DNA of 59,234 nucleotides from the IMG/VR virus record IMGVR_UViG_3300001282_000010, positions 1 through 59,234 of that record, one strand, 5' to 3'. Below, in pieces: positions 49,749 to 56,070 of the stretch. A model generated the notes under the pieces. That model saw nothing but the letters and a program-made list of their open reading frames with translations, did not search any database and was not told where the DNA came from. Within the stretch, counting starts at the first letter, position 1. Every line of letters starts with the position of its first letter. A program made the position numbers and the translations under genes. Source of the DNA: a virus.

Positions 49749-50456
49749 TTATCTCAAGTTCACTGCTGGTATAATCTCTTGAGGGCCATATGTCACTTTG
49801 TTGTGAGTCTTTTCAAAAGGAACTGCATCAGCATTTGTTTCTTCTGTCCACGGAGGCGCATCAGGCAACCCAATGTACGAGCGTTTTATATCAATCATCA
49901 ATACCAGTCTACGATAATCAGTGTTGTTCCAGACACTGTGTATGATTTGATTGTTGAATCCAAAGGATTCACTCCAGTCAACTACTTCTCCGTTGATCTC
50001 CATACCCAGATCACCTTCGGGTACAATCAAAGGTATGTGGCAACGAATAAATTTACCTGCACGATTTTCAGGTCCTGTGTGTCTGGCAATGATGCCGTTG
50101 GCTTCCAGTACAGAATAGGTCACGCTGCCAAGATTATCAAATCCAAAATAATCAATGATGCTTATCATGGTTGGAAATTTCGACTTTGATTCTTCAAAGG
50201 GTTGTGAACCATAGTAAGGAGGCTCACCGTAGTAGTTGCCTTTGACCTGTAGCAATTTCCAAGCAGTGCCTCTGCCCTGGGTGGTAGAAATTTTGGCAGT
50301 GATCTTGTTTTGCATGATCTCTGAATTGTTCAGCACTTCTGTGCTAGAGAAGTCAGGATACTGTGCTAGAAATTCTGCTACCAGACCGGCTTTTTTGCTT
50401 TCAAAATAATCCGCAAAAGGAAGTTCTTTGCCACGATAAATTGTTTTGTATTCCAT
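49749..50456 (-). CDS. Aspartyl/asparaginyl beta-hydroxylase-like protein (copy 2)
   Basis: 235 residues, minus strand, nine bases upstream of copy 1 in transcription. IYRGKELPFADYFESKK, YYGEPPYYGSQPFEESKSKFPT and GDLGMEINGEVVDWSESFGFNN are shared almost word for word with copy 1, and IHSVWNNTDYRRLVLMID keeps the His and Arg. In copy 2 the first iron-site segment reads ARHTGPENRAGKF where copy 1 has ARHWDHENHEGKF, so specificity may differ. Confidence 0.85.
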   Translation of the reverse strand: MEYKTIYRGKELPFADYFESKKAGLVAEFLAQYPDFSSTEVLNNSEIMQNKITAKISTTQGRGTAWKLLQVKGNYYGEPPYYGSQPFEESKSKFPTMISIIDYFGFDNLGSVTYSVLEANGIIARHTGPENRAGKFIRCHIPLIVPEGDLGMEINGEVVDWSESFGFNNQIIHSVWNNTDYRRLVLMIDIKRSYIGLPDAPPWTEETNADAVPFEKTHNKVTYGPQEIIPAVNLR

Positions 50457-50594
50457 GTATGACTCCGTTGTGAATTATTTATATGGTTGCACTACAGCAA
50501 ACAGATAATTACAGTTTAAGCAGATCATGTGGCGGAAAAACTCATTGACGATGGGCCCAACTGCCAGGGACAACGATTAAATCCTGAACCTCTG

Positions 50595-50664
50595 ACGTTT
50601 AAAGGTACGAGACTGATAGTCACAGTCAACTCATGCTCAGGAAGGTGGCAACACTTTTAAACGT
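50595..50664 (+). ncRNA. Cloverleaf-like element closed by 9-bp perfect stem
   Basis: ACGTTTAAA (50595-50603) pairs perfectly with TTTAAACGT (50656-50664). Inside are hairpins GACT-GAT-AGTC and GTG-GCAA-CAC (a GNRA tetraloop). It lies between the hydroxylase promoter side (50457-50594, no gene seen) and the next tRNA promoter. Confidence 0.48.
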
Positions 50665-50698
50665 ATGGCAGTCACATGATCAGCTTATCCAAACCTGG

Positions 50699-50727
50699 TT
50701 GACAACAAATCAAATGTGTTGTATAAT
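50699..50727 (+). promoter_or_regulatory. Promoter of tRNA-Met (CAT) 2
   Basis: TTGACA (50699-50704), 17-base spacer, TATAAT (50722-50727). Confidence 0.92.
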
Positions 50728-50750
50728 ACACGCATAGGATAAATAATTTA

Positions 50751-50823
50751 GCGGGTAGGGTGGTCACCACTCCGGTCTCATAAGCCAGGAGCATCGGCAG
50801 TTCAAATCTGTCACCCGCAACCA
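50751..50823 (+). tRNA. tRNA-Met (CAT), second copy
   Basis: GCGGGT/ACCCGC acceptor core, anticodon loop CTCATAA, T arm GGCAG TTCAAAT CTGTC, encoded CCA. If the acceptor is counted from 50750, pair 1-72 is A-A; an unpaired 1-72 is a mark of initiator tRNA, so this copy could be fMet. Confidence 0.9.
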
Positions 50824-50830
50824 TTTTGGC

Positions 50831-50850
50831 CGTGAAGTATAAATACTTCA
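50831..50850 (+). other. Perfect hairpin containing TATAAATA
   Basis: GTGAAGTA-TAAA-TACTTCAC, 8-bp stem directly after the tRNA. It contains the T4 late consensus TATAAATA (50838-50845), probably by chance of its palindromic core. May protect or help process the tRNA 3' end. Confidence 0.6.
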
Positions 50851-50870
50851 CACGAAGTTATCTTTGGTGG

Positions 50871-50899
50871 TTGACATCAAATGATAAATAAAGTATAAT
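50871..50899 (+). promoter_or_regulatory. Promoter of small RNA unit 2
   Basis: TTGACA (50871-50876), 17-base spacer, TATAAT (50894-50899): consensus sigma70 promoter. Transcript start expected near 50906. Confidence 0.92.
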
Positions 50900-50909
50900 A
50901 GGATTTAAG

Positions 50910-51038
50910 ATGAAAACAACTCTCTGTTCACTGTTGACGAAACCCATGTTTACCCAGGTATCCGCCTGGTCACATGCGTATGGTCGCATGAATAGTATTC
51001 CAGGCGTTCCGGGATCTCTTGAGAGGTGTGATGAGTAA
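50910..51038 (+). CDS. Possible small protein inside RNA unit 2
   Basis: 42 residues, MKTTLCSLLTKPMFTQVSAW... ATG lies about four bases after the expected transcript start, with AGGATTTAAG just upstream, so there is hardly any leader. The coding frame overlaps strong hairpins, which argues that RNA structure may be the selected feature. Confidence 0.35.
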   Translation: MKTTLCSLLTKPMFTQVSAWSHAYGRMNSIPGVPGSLERCDE

Positions 51039-51065
51039 CTAAGTTAACATCCGCAAATTCAAAAG

Positions 51066-51095
51066 ACCCTGGAACTAAAAACTCCAGGGTTTTTT
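51066..51095 (+). terminator. Intrinsic terminator of RNA unit 2
   Basis: ACCCTGGA (51066-51073) / TCCAGGGT (51083-51090) followed by TTTTTT. Confidence 0.92.
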
Positions 51096-51209
51096 CTTTT
51101 CAGCGTTAGATAGTGTGTATAGGAAACGAGATCCTGACCCGCACTCAAAACATGGGCAAATGGGCGGCCTGTAGGATAGAGTCTCTTTTGTGAGATGAAA
51201 AATTACAGC

Positions 51210-51273
51210 GTATCGAAGCACTCTCTATCCGTCGGGAGACACGTGGGTCCATCCATGAAGAGTGCTTCGATAC
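51210..51273 (+). ncRNA. 15-bp perfect inverted repeat hairpin
   Basis: GTATCGAAGCACTCT (51210-51224) and its exact reverse complement (51259-51273) enclose 34 bases containing CGTCGGGAGACACGTGGG. No T run follows. The surrounding 51100-51320 has no gene. An RNase III-type processing site, a regulatory RNA or a protein-binding DNA palindrome are all possible. Confidence 0.6.
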
Positions 51274-51325
51274 ACACATTGAGCTGATCAGGGCTGTGAT
51301 GCCGCAGACAGTGTGTAGAAATTTT

Positions 51326-51400
51326 GTATCTCTAGTGTAATGGCAGCACAACGGTCTCCAACACCGTTAAGTCAGGGTTCGAGTCCTTGGGGGTACGCCA
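51326..51400 (+). tRNA. tRNA-Trp (CCA)
   Basis: Acceptor GTATCTC/GGGGTAC with G-T pairs, anticodon ACGGT/ACCGT with loop CTCCAAC, T arm CAGGG TTCGAGT CCTTG, G-CCA end. Confidence 0.95.
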
Positions 51401-51405
51401 GATAT

Positions 51406-51482
51406 CGGTCCTTAACTCAACTGGATAGAGTGCTAGTCTTCGAAACTAGAAGTTGGCGGTTCAAATCCGTCAGGACCGACCA
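51406..51482 (+). tRNA. tRNA-Arg (TCG)
   Basis: Acceptor CGGTCCT/AGGACCG, D stem ACTC/GAGT, anticodon CTAGT/ACTAG with loop CTTCGAA, encoded A-CCA. Confidence 0.95.
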
Positions 51483-51489
51483 AGATAAC

Positions 51490-51564
51490 GGGGGATTGGC
51501 GTAATTGGGAACGCAGTAGCTTTGCAAGCTTCAGTCAGGAGTTCGATTCTCCTATCCTCCACCA
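51490..51564 (+). tRNA. tRNA-Ala (TGC)
   Basis: Acceptor GGGGGAT/ATCCTCC, D stem GCGT/ACGC, anticodon loop TTTGCAA, T arm AGGAG TTCGATT CTCCT, encoded CCA. The G3-T70 pair matches the alanine identity element. Confidence 0.95.
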
Positions 51565-51570
51565 TTATTA

Positions 51571-51659
51571 GGAAGTGTGTGCCGAATTGGTTGAAGGCAA
51601 CGGACTGTAAATCCGCCACATAAGAAACGTTGTAGGTTCGAATCCTACCACTTCCACCA
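51571..51659 (+). tRNA. tRNA-Tyr (GTA)
   Basis: Acceptor GGAAGTG/CACTTCC, anticodon CGGA/TCCG with loop CTGTAAA, long variable arm, T arm TAGG TTCGAAT CCTA, encoded CCA. Confidence 0.95.
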
Positions 51660-51660
51660 A

Positions 51661-51772
51661 GTCACTCTTAGAGGTTGGGTGTAACCTTCAAGTACTTTGA
51701 TGTACCAATCGTGGCAAGTGAAAGGCTCCACGTTAAATTTTTCTAGCAGAGCACAATGCTGCTAAGTATTTT
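51661..51772 (+). ncRNA. Multi-hairpin spacer between tRNA-Tyr and tRNA-Ser
   Basis: TCACT (51662) pairs with AGTGA (51717-51721), enclosing AGGTT/AACCT. CGTGG/CCACG and TAGCAG/CTGCTA hairpins follow. No ORF. Similar in plan to the other multi-helix elements but without shared arm sequence. Confidence 0.38.
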
Positions 51773-51775
51773 CCT

Positions 51776-51865
51776 GGAACGGTCCCATAATGGTATTGGA
51801 GCGGATTGCTAATCCGTCGAGTGGTGAAAGCCGCTTTAAGAGTTCGAGTCTCTTTCGTTCCGCCA
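51776..51865 (+). tRNA. tRNA-Ser (GCT)
   Basis: Acceptor GGAACGG/TCGTTCC, anticodon GCGGA/TCCGT with loop TTGCTAA, long variable arm, T arm AAGAG TTCGAGT CTCTT, G-CCA. Confidence 0.95.
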
Positions 51866-51874
51866 ACAATTTAT

Positions 51875-51953
51875 TCCGCAGAATCCGAGCTAGGTGCACG
51901 GACTTGACTGTTAATCAATGATTAGCTGGGTTCGAACCCCAGATGCGGAGCCA
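51875..51953 (+). tRNA. tRNA-Asn (GTT)
   Basis: Acceptor TCCGCA/TGCGGA, anticodon TTGA/TCAA with loop CTGTTAA, T arm CTGGG TTCGAAC CCCAG, G-CCA. Confidence 0.94.
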
Positions 51954-52018
51954 AATATAGTTCATACTCTTCATCTTAAGAAGTTAGGTCCCTGAACTGT
52001 TCTTTTTCGCCCTACTAG

Positions 52019-52082
52019 TACAATGGCAGTACACTGGTTTTGTAATCCTGTGATGGCAGTTCGATTCTGTCGTGGGGCACCA
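52019..52082 (+). tRNA. tRNA-Thr (TGT)
   Basis: Acceptor GCCCTAC/GTGGGGC, D stem GTAC/GTAC, anticodon loop TTTGTAA, encoded A-CCA. The anticodon stem has two T-T mismatches, unusual for a functional tRNA. Confidence 0.88.
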
Positions 52083-52085
52083 CTA

Positions 52086-52093
52086 TATAAATA
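52086..52093 (+). promoter_or_regulatory. T4-type late promoter motif TATAAATA
   Basis: Exact T4 late consensus, 18 bases before the leader ORF of the radical SAM gene and right after tRNA-Thr. Confidence 0.5.
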
Positions 52094-52110
52094 GTTTAAA
52101 GGAACAATTA

Positions 52111-52164
52111 TGAAAATTATGCTGTCACCTGATACAGCATTGATCAATTATGCCAAATTTTAAT
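52111..52164 (+). CDS. Leader peptide overlapping the radical SAM start
   Basis: 17 codons, MKIMLSPDTALINYAKF, with a good ribosome site (AAAGGAACAATT). It overlaps the first 15 bases of the radical SAM frame (52150), whose own ribosome site is poor, so its translation probably couples to the downstream start. Confidence 0.5.
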
Positions 52165-53634
52165 GTTATTCTTTTTACTGATATAGTTCGCAGAAATCCT
52201 AATGACTCAGTATTTATTCCTGCTATTGGCGCATACAAGTTAGCAAATACTCTGCGTGCCAGTGGGTATTCTTGTTTAGTAGTGAATCATGTGTCCGAGT
52301 TTACTATTGATGAAATTTATACATTATTAAATCGTGCCGTAGGGTCAGACACATGCATGATAGGGTTTAGCACCACATTCTATGATTTGATTACAAGTGT
52401 TGCAACTGGGCCGACGGCTGGATCTAATTCTAATATTCATGGACAAAATTTTAATTTATTTCCGCAAGGAGCAGATTTTGATGATCAAGTGTTTGCACAC
52501 ATCAACAAGTTGAATGCTGCAATAAAAATTGTCGCAGGAGGTACGATAGTACGACCAGAATTACGATGCAAGTATGCTGATTTCCTGGTGCTGGGATACG
52601 CTGAAGCAAACATAGTAAATTTGGTTGATCACATAAAACACGGTGTTGTATTAAAAAATAGCTATAAAAATATCAACAACAACAAGATTATCATCAACAA
52701 TGTGCTTGCAGAAGGATACGAATTTTCAAAGGATACCATGACATGGTGTGCTGAAGACGTTGTGAATCATACCAGATTACCTATCGAAATTGGCAGAGGA
52801 TGCATATTCAGCTGTGCATTTTGTTCGTACCCTATGAACGGTAAGACCAAACTAGATTTTATTAAAGATGCTGCCACACTGAAACAAGAACTATTGCATA
52901 ATTATAACAATCATGGAATTTGTATTTACATGATAGTAGATGACACTTTCAACGATTCAGTTGAAAAACTTGTGCAGTTAAGAGACATGATAGTATCGTT
53001 GCCATTTAAACCTGAGTTCTGGTGTTATGCAAGATTAGATTTGATTTGCACTCATCCCGAAACTATTCATATGTTATACGATATTGGAGTAAGATCAATG
53101 TTTTTTGGTATAGAAACGTTGGATAGAAAAAGTGGACAAGCTGTTGGTAAAGGCTATAATAGAGAAAAACAAATTGCAATGATATCAACCATTAAAGAAA
53201 CATACCATGACATGAATCTGCATGGCAGTTTTATAATTGGAACTCCTTACGAAACAATTAAATCAGCTGAGCGCACTCTGAAGGCGTTGAGTACACGTGA
53301 AATAAAATTAGACTCGTTCGCCTTTAGACCATTAATAATTGGTAAAAAAGCAAACGGCGCAGTATTTGAAAGCAGTATCACCAAAGATTATGCAAAATTT
53401 GGATACCGCGAAATGCCCAACGCACCACATCATAATTTTGTAATATGGGAAAATGACCAAATGAATTTTTTCCAAGCTCAACGACTCATTGAAAAATATA
53501 ATGATCTGCAAAGTAACACAGGTAGTCTCTTTTATGAAAAAGAACCTACTCCTCCCCATAAGTTTCTATCAGAATACAAAAGAAGATTACTTGAACTAGT
53601 TACGGATGAGAAGTATTTGCCAACATTTAGGTAA
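52150..53634 (+). CDS. B12-binding domain radical SAM protein
   Basis: 494 residues. The N-terminal Rossmann-type part (RASGYSCLVVNHVSEFTIDEIY..., KIVAGGTIVRPELRCKYADFLVLGYAE) fits a cobalamin-binding domain. The core has IEIGRGCIFSCAFCSYPM (CxxxCxxC), SMFFGIETLDRKSG and GSFIIGTPYET. It belongs to the same superfamily as the protein at 29023 but is not a close copy. AT-rich relative to most genes here. Substrate unknown. Confidence 0.87.
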   Translation: MPNFNVILFTDIVRRNPNDSVFIPAIGAYKLANTLRASGYSCLVVNHVSEFTIDEIYTLLNRAVGSDTCMIGFSTTFYDLITSVATGPTAGSNSNIHGQNFNLFPQGADFDDQVFAHINKLNAAIKIVAGGTIVRPELRCKYADFLVLGYAEANIVNLVDHIKHGVVLKNSYKNINNNKIIINNVLAEGYEFSKDTMTWCAEDVVNHTRLPIEIGRGCIFSCAFCSYPMNGKTKLDFIKDAATLKQELLHNYNNHGICIYMIVDDTFNDSVEKLVQLRDMIVSLPFKPEFWCYARLDLICTHPETIHMLYDIGVRSMFFGIETLDRKSGQAVGKGYNREKQIAMISTIKETYHDMNLHGSFIIGTPYETIKSAERTLKALSTREIKLDSFAFRPLIIGKKANGAVFESSITKDYAKFGYREMPNAPHHNFVIWENDQMNFFQAQRLIEKYNDLQSNTGSLFYEKEPTPPHKFLSEYKRRLLELVTDEKYLPTFR

Positions 53635-53926
53635 TTAAAATGATCCTGAGCAGCTGATAGGTTACAAGAATATTTGATGTAATCCGGCTAAACTCTGTCG
53701 CAGAGTGTTATTAAACAACTGAAGTGCAGCATAAGCAGCAAAGAAGTCATTGATCGAGCCTACGCAGTGTCCCGCGTGAGCTGCCGGGACAATTCGCATT
53801 TGAGTTGGCCCCACTACGCGGGTTGAAATATTATTTTTTAAAATTTCTGCGCAAATTCACACGCAGAAAATAACAACAGTCACACCAAAGAAAGAACTAT
53901 ATGAAACGAAAATCTCCTAAACTATA
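53635..53926 (+). other. Non-coding stretch with stable hairpins
   Basis: No ORF supported. Hairpins: ACTCTG-TCG-CAGAGT (about 53693-53707), GTCCCG/CGGGAC (about 53769-53791), TTTCTGCG/CGCAGAAA (about 53846-53871, 8 bp). Confidence 0.5.
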
Positions 53927-53964
53927 GTGTCAACTCCAGATCCTGTGTAGGTCCGGGTTGGCAC
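53927..53964 (+). ncRNA. Long hairpin before tRNA-Lys
   Basis: GTGTCAAC (53927-53934) / GTTGGCAC (53957-53964), with inner CCT/AGG, forming an almost continuous hairpin 25 bases ahead of tRNA-Lys (CTT). Confidence 0.45.
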
Positions 53965-53988
53965 GTGAAAGACAATTTTACATACCAA

Positions 53989-54063
53989 CCCTTCAAGATG
54001 TTAAGGCAGCATGCCGGACTCTTAATCCGTGACGTCCGAGTTCAAATCTCGGTGGAGGGACCA
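53989..54063 (+). tRNA. tRNA-Lys (CTT)
   Basis: Acceptor CCCTTCA/TGGAGGG, D stem ATGT/GCAT, anticodon CGGA/TCCG with loop CTCTTAA, T arm CCGAG TTCAAAT CTCGG, encoded A-CCA. Confidence 0.93.
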
Positions 54064-54066
54064 CAT

Positions 54067-54142
54067 GGGATCATAGTTAAGCGGTTATAACATCAGGCTT
54101 TTAACCTGTAAATCCTCGGTTCGAGTCCGAGTGGTCCTACCA
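54067..54142 (+). tRNA. tRNA-Lys (TTT)
   Basis: Acceptor GGGATCA/TGGTCCT, anticodon CAGG/CCTG with loop CTTTTAA, T arm CTCGG TTCGAGT CCGAG, encoded A-CCA. Its 3' end is part of the left arm of element D. Confidence 0.95.
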
Positions 54143-54215
54143 TAGATAAACGCACTTTCAATCTGAATTGACAGATACAAACAACCAAGGGGAGCCAAGT
54201 GTGTTTTTCTATGGT
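54139..54215 (+). ncRNA. Repeat element D with shared arms
   Basis: Arms ACCATAGATAAACGCACTT (54139-54157) and AAGTGTGTTTTTCTATGGT (54197-54215) pair at 17 of 19 positions plus one G-T. Inner hairpin TCTG/CAGA. The left arm begins with the tRNA-Lys discriminator and CCA, linking the element to tRNA 3' processing. Arm sequence is the same family as A, B and C, 6.2 kb away. Confidence 0.52.
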
Positions 54216-54225
54216 ATTATATAAA

Positions 54226-54336
54226 TGCTTTCTGTAGTAGCTACACTGGAACAACACTGAACTTCACTAGCCCGCGGCGTGTGAACAAGTGCCAGGAAGA
54301 GCAGGGCTACCGTGGATTCAAGCGCCACAGAGAGCA
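54226..54336 (+). ncRNA. tRNA-like element with extended central arm
   Basis: TGCTTTCTG (54226-54234) pairs with CAGAGAGCA (54328-54336), one G-T. Inside: TGTAG/CTACA with three-base loop, a long central arm (CTGG/CCAG, CACT/AGTG, TTCAC/GTGAA) and a T-arm-like GTGG-ATTCAAGC-GCCAC. The outline is a cloverleaf whose anticodon arm has grown into a long hairpin; it cannot decode. Confidence 0.45.
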
Positions 54337-54343
54337 CCTATAT

Positions 54344-54419
54344 GGTATCCTTAGTGTAGTGGCCTGCACCCTGCTCTGTGAAAGCGGTAGTACCGGATCG
54401 ATACCGGTAGGATACCCCA
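54344..54419 (+). tRNA. tRNA-His (GTG) with encoded G-1
   Basis: G-1 pairs with C73 before CCA, as in bacterial tRNA-His. Acceptor GTATCCT/AGGATAC, T8 A9, anticodon CTGCT/AGCGG with loop CTGTGAA, T arm ACCGG ATCGATA CCGGT. Confidence 0.95.
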
Positions 54420-54424
54420 AATTT

Positions 54425-54499
54425 GGTTGTGTGACGTAGATGGATGCGTACCGCCCTCATAAGGCGAGGAGGTTGGATCGATACCAACCACAACCACCA
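54425..54499 (+). tRNA. tRNA-Met (CAT), third copy
   Basis: Acceptor GGTTGTG/CACAACC, anticodon CGCC/GGCG with loop CTCATAA, T arm TTGG ATCGATA CCAA, encoded A-CCA. Fully paired acceptor, so elongator Met or Ile2. Confidence 0.95.
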
Positions 54500-54507
54500 A
54501 GTTTTAT

Positions 54508-54581
54508 TCGGGTGTTGTGTAGTGGTAGCACAACAGACTTTGACTCTGTTAGTGAAGGTTCGATTCCTTCCACCCGTACCA
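54508..54581 (+). tRNA. tRNA-Gln (TTG)
   Basis: Acceptor CGGGTG/CACCCG with unpaired first position (T-T), as expected of the weak 1-72 pair of Gln tRNAs. Anticodon ACAGA/TCTGT with loop CTTTGAC, T arm GAAGG TTCGATT CCTTC, encoded A-CCA. Confidence 0.95.
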
Positions 54582-54591
54582 GTTTTAGAAT

Positions 54592-54665
54592 AGCCCGTTA
54601 GCTCAATGGCAGAGCACTCGACTGATAATCGAGCGACCCAGGATCGTTACCCGGACAGGCTACCA
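54592..54665 (+). tRNA. tRNA-Ile (GAT)
   Basis: Acceptor AGCCCGT/ACAGGCT with one C-A mismatch, D stem GCTC/GAGC, anticodon CTCGA/TCGAG with loop CTGATAA, T arm CCAGG ATCGTTA CCCGG with one mismatch, encoded A-CCA. Confidence 0.93.
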
Positions 54666-54726
54666 ATTATTCAGATTGCTTGTATGCCAGGCTAAATAGG
54701 TTATATTAAAGAGTGCAATTTTTAAC

Positions 54727-55398
54727 ATGGCAAATTCTGATCTATTAGACATAAATCCCGATCAAGACGTGATAATTATTTCGCATCCTAGATCAGGCAG
54801 CACATGGCTACAAAGTTGTTTGCCTCATGTGAATTGTTCAGAACCGTTCAGCAAGTTTGTTACAGTTGATTTTCACGGCAACGATGTTACCTTTGATCAA
54901 GATCCGGAACCTACGCAGTATTCTGAATCTGAATTTGTTGCCATGATGTCTGACAGAATAGTTGGGTTATCCAAAGTCAGCAAGCCAAAATCAGTAAAAA
55001 TTCATTCATTCTATCTGAACAGACCAGACATAGTTGACTGGGTCAACGCACAAAATGCCACAGTTGTGTTTCTGGAACGTCGAGACAAATTAAAAGCATT
55101 CAAATCATTGGCCATTGCATACACTCTGAATGCCTGGATGATACCCATAACTGCATCTTCTGTAACTGTTGACATGGACATGGTTGTTAATCTCTACAAT
55201 CGAGTGATTGATCCAAATGTTGAATCAAACAAAAACAAACTAAAACACAAAATTCAAACAGCGTACTATGAAGATCTAATGTTGGAAAACAAACTGGTCA
55301 GCAGTAATCCTCCAGCTCAGAAACAAAACACAACTGATGTCACAATTGAGAATTGGAATCAGATACATGAATACATGTTGGCCATTAACTTGATTTAA
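54727..55398 (+). CDS. Sulfotransferase-like P-loop protein
   Basis: 223 residues. VIIISHPRSGSTWLQSCLPHV (residues 16-36) is the classic PAPS-binding 'PRSGSTWL' loop. VVFLERRDKLKAFKSLAIAY (about 115-134) corresponds to the second motif, with R in place of the usual RDP. Likely transfers sulfate to a glycan. First of three coupled genes ending in an SGNH hydrolase. Confidence 0.78.
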   Translation: MANSDLLDINPDQDVIIISHPRSGSTWLQSCLPHVNCSEPFSKFVTVDFHGNDVTFDQDPEPTQYSESEFVAMMSDRIVGLSKVSKPKSVKIHSFYLNRPDIVDWVNAQNATVVFLERRDKLKAFKSLAIAYTLNAWMIPITASSVTVDMDMVVNLYNRVIDPNVESNKNKLKHKIQTAYYEDLMLENKLVSSNPPAQKQNTTDVTIENWNQIHEYMLAINLI

Positions 55399-55404
55399 TC
55401 TACT

Positions 55405-56070
55405 ATGCTACCTTATTACAAAACACTTGCTGCTCCAAACCTGCCACAGATGTCTGCTGAGATTGACACTTATCTCCGAGCCACTTGTCCGTTGTATGTG
55501 TCAATGTATGATACAGACACTACTTCAACTGGGTTGATTAACAACAATGAAATAGTTGATCACCGATTTTTACGCGATATCAGAAATCTTAAAAATGCAT
55601 GTCCTGTATTTGCAGATTGGCTGGACAGCAAAGAAATAACACCTCGTGACATTTATTTAATTTCCTGGATTGTTATTGCCAGCAACGGAGCCCACATAGA
55701 AAGCATGCCCATACACATAGACTCCGACGTTGGGGATGCCTTTCCGTTGGATTTAACAGGTGAGGCTATCAATTTGCCTTTGTTGAATTTTGATAACTCT
55801 TATACTGCTTGGTACGCAGCAACAAAATTAGGTAGCGCACCTGCATCACCAGAATTTTTTGATTCACCTGCAGAGTTAATGAAAAAAATTGTAATGAATT
55901 GGTCAACATATGACGAATCTTCGGCCGTTGAAGTTGCTCGCGCCAGCTTGACTCAACCGATATATTTAAATGTAACTATTCCGCACCGTGCAATTAATCT
56001 AGGTAGCTTGCCAAGAACCACTCTCAGTATCAGACTTAGACGCAAACTGGATCTGGATAGTCTATGCTGA
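55405..56070 (+). CDS. Possible 2OG/Fe(II)-dioxygenase-like protein
   Basis: 221 residues. MPIHIDSDV (H-x-D, about residues 97-103), LPLLNFDNSYTAWY, then IPHRAINLGSLPRTTLSIRLRR (distal His, Arg) follow the order of a double-stranded beta-helix oxygenase. Spacing is plausible but the call is tentative. It overlaps the next gene by seven bases. Confidence 0.6.
   Translation: MLPYYKTLAAPNLPQMSAEIDTYLRATCPLYVSMYDTDTTSTGLINNNEIVDHRFLRDIRNLKNACPVFADWLDSKEITPRDIYLISWIVIASNGAHIESMPIHIDSDVGDAFPLDLTGEAINLPLLNFDNSYTAWYAATKLGSAPASPEFFDSPAELMKKIVMNWSTYDESSAVEVARASLTQPIYLNVTIPHRAINLGSLPRTTLSIRLRRKLDLDSLC

Larger units (their letters stand above)
50906..51095 (+). ncRNA. Small RNA unit 2 (about 190 bases, promoter to terminator)
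   Basis: Isolated transcription unit. Hairpins CCAGG/CCTGG, CATGCG-TATGGT-CGCATG (6 bp, perfect) and ATCTC/GAGGT precede the terminator. It overlaps a 42-codon ORF (50910-51038), so it could be a small mRNA, an sRNA, or both. No known RNA family recognised. Confidence 0.65.

Noticed and set aside
50838-50845. Late promoter TATAAATA
   Set aside because: It lies inside a perfect hairpin right behind a tRNA and a consensus sigma70 promoter follows; hairpin function is more likely.
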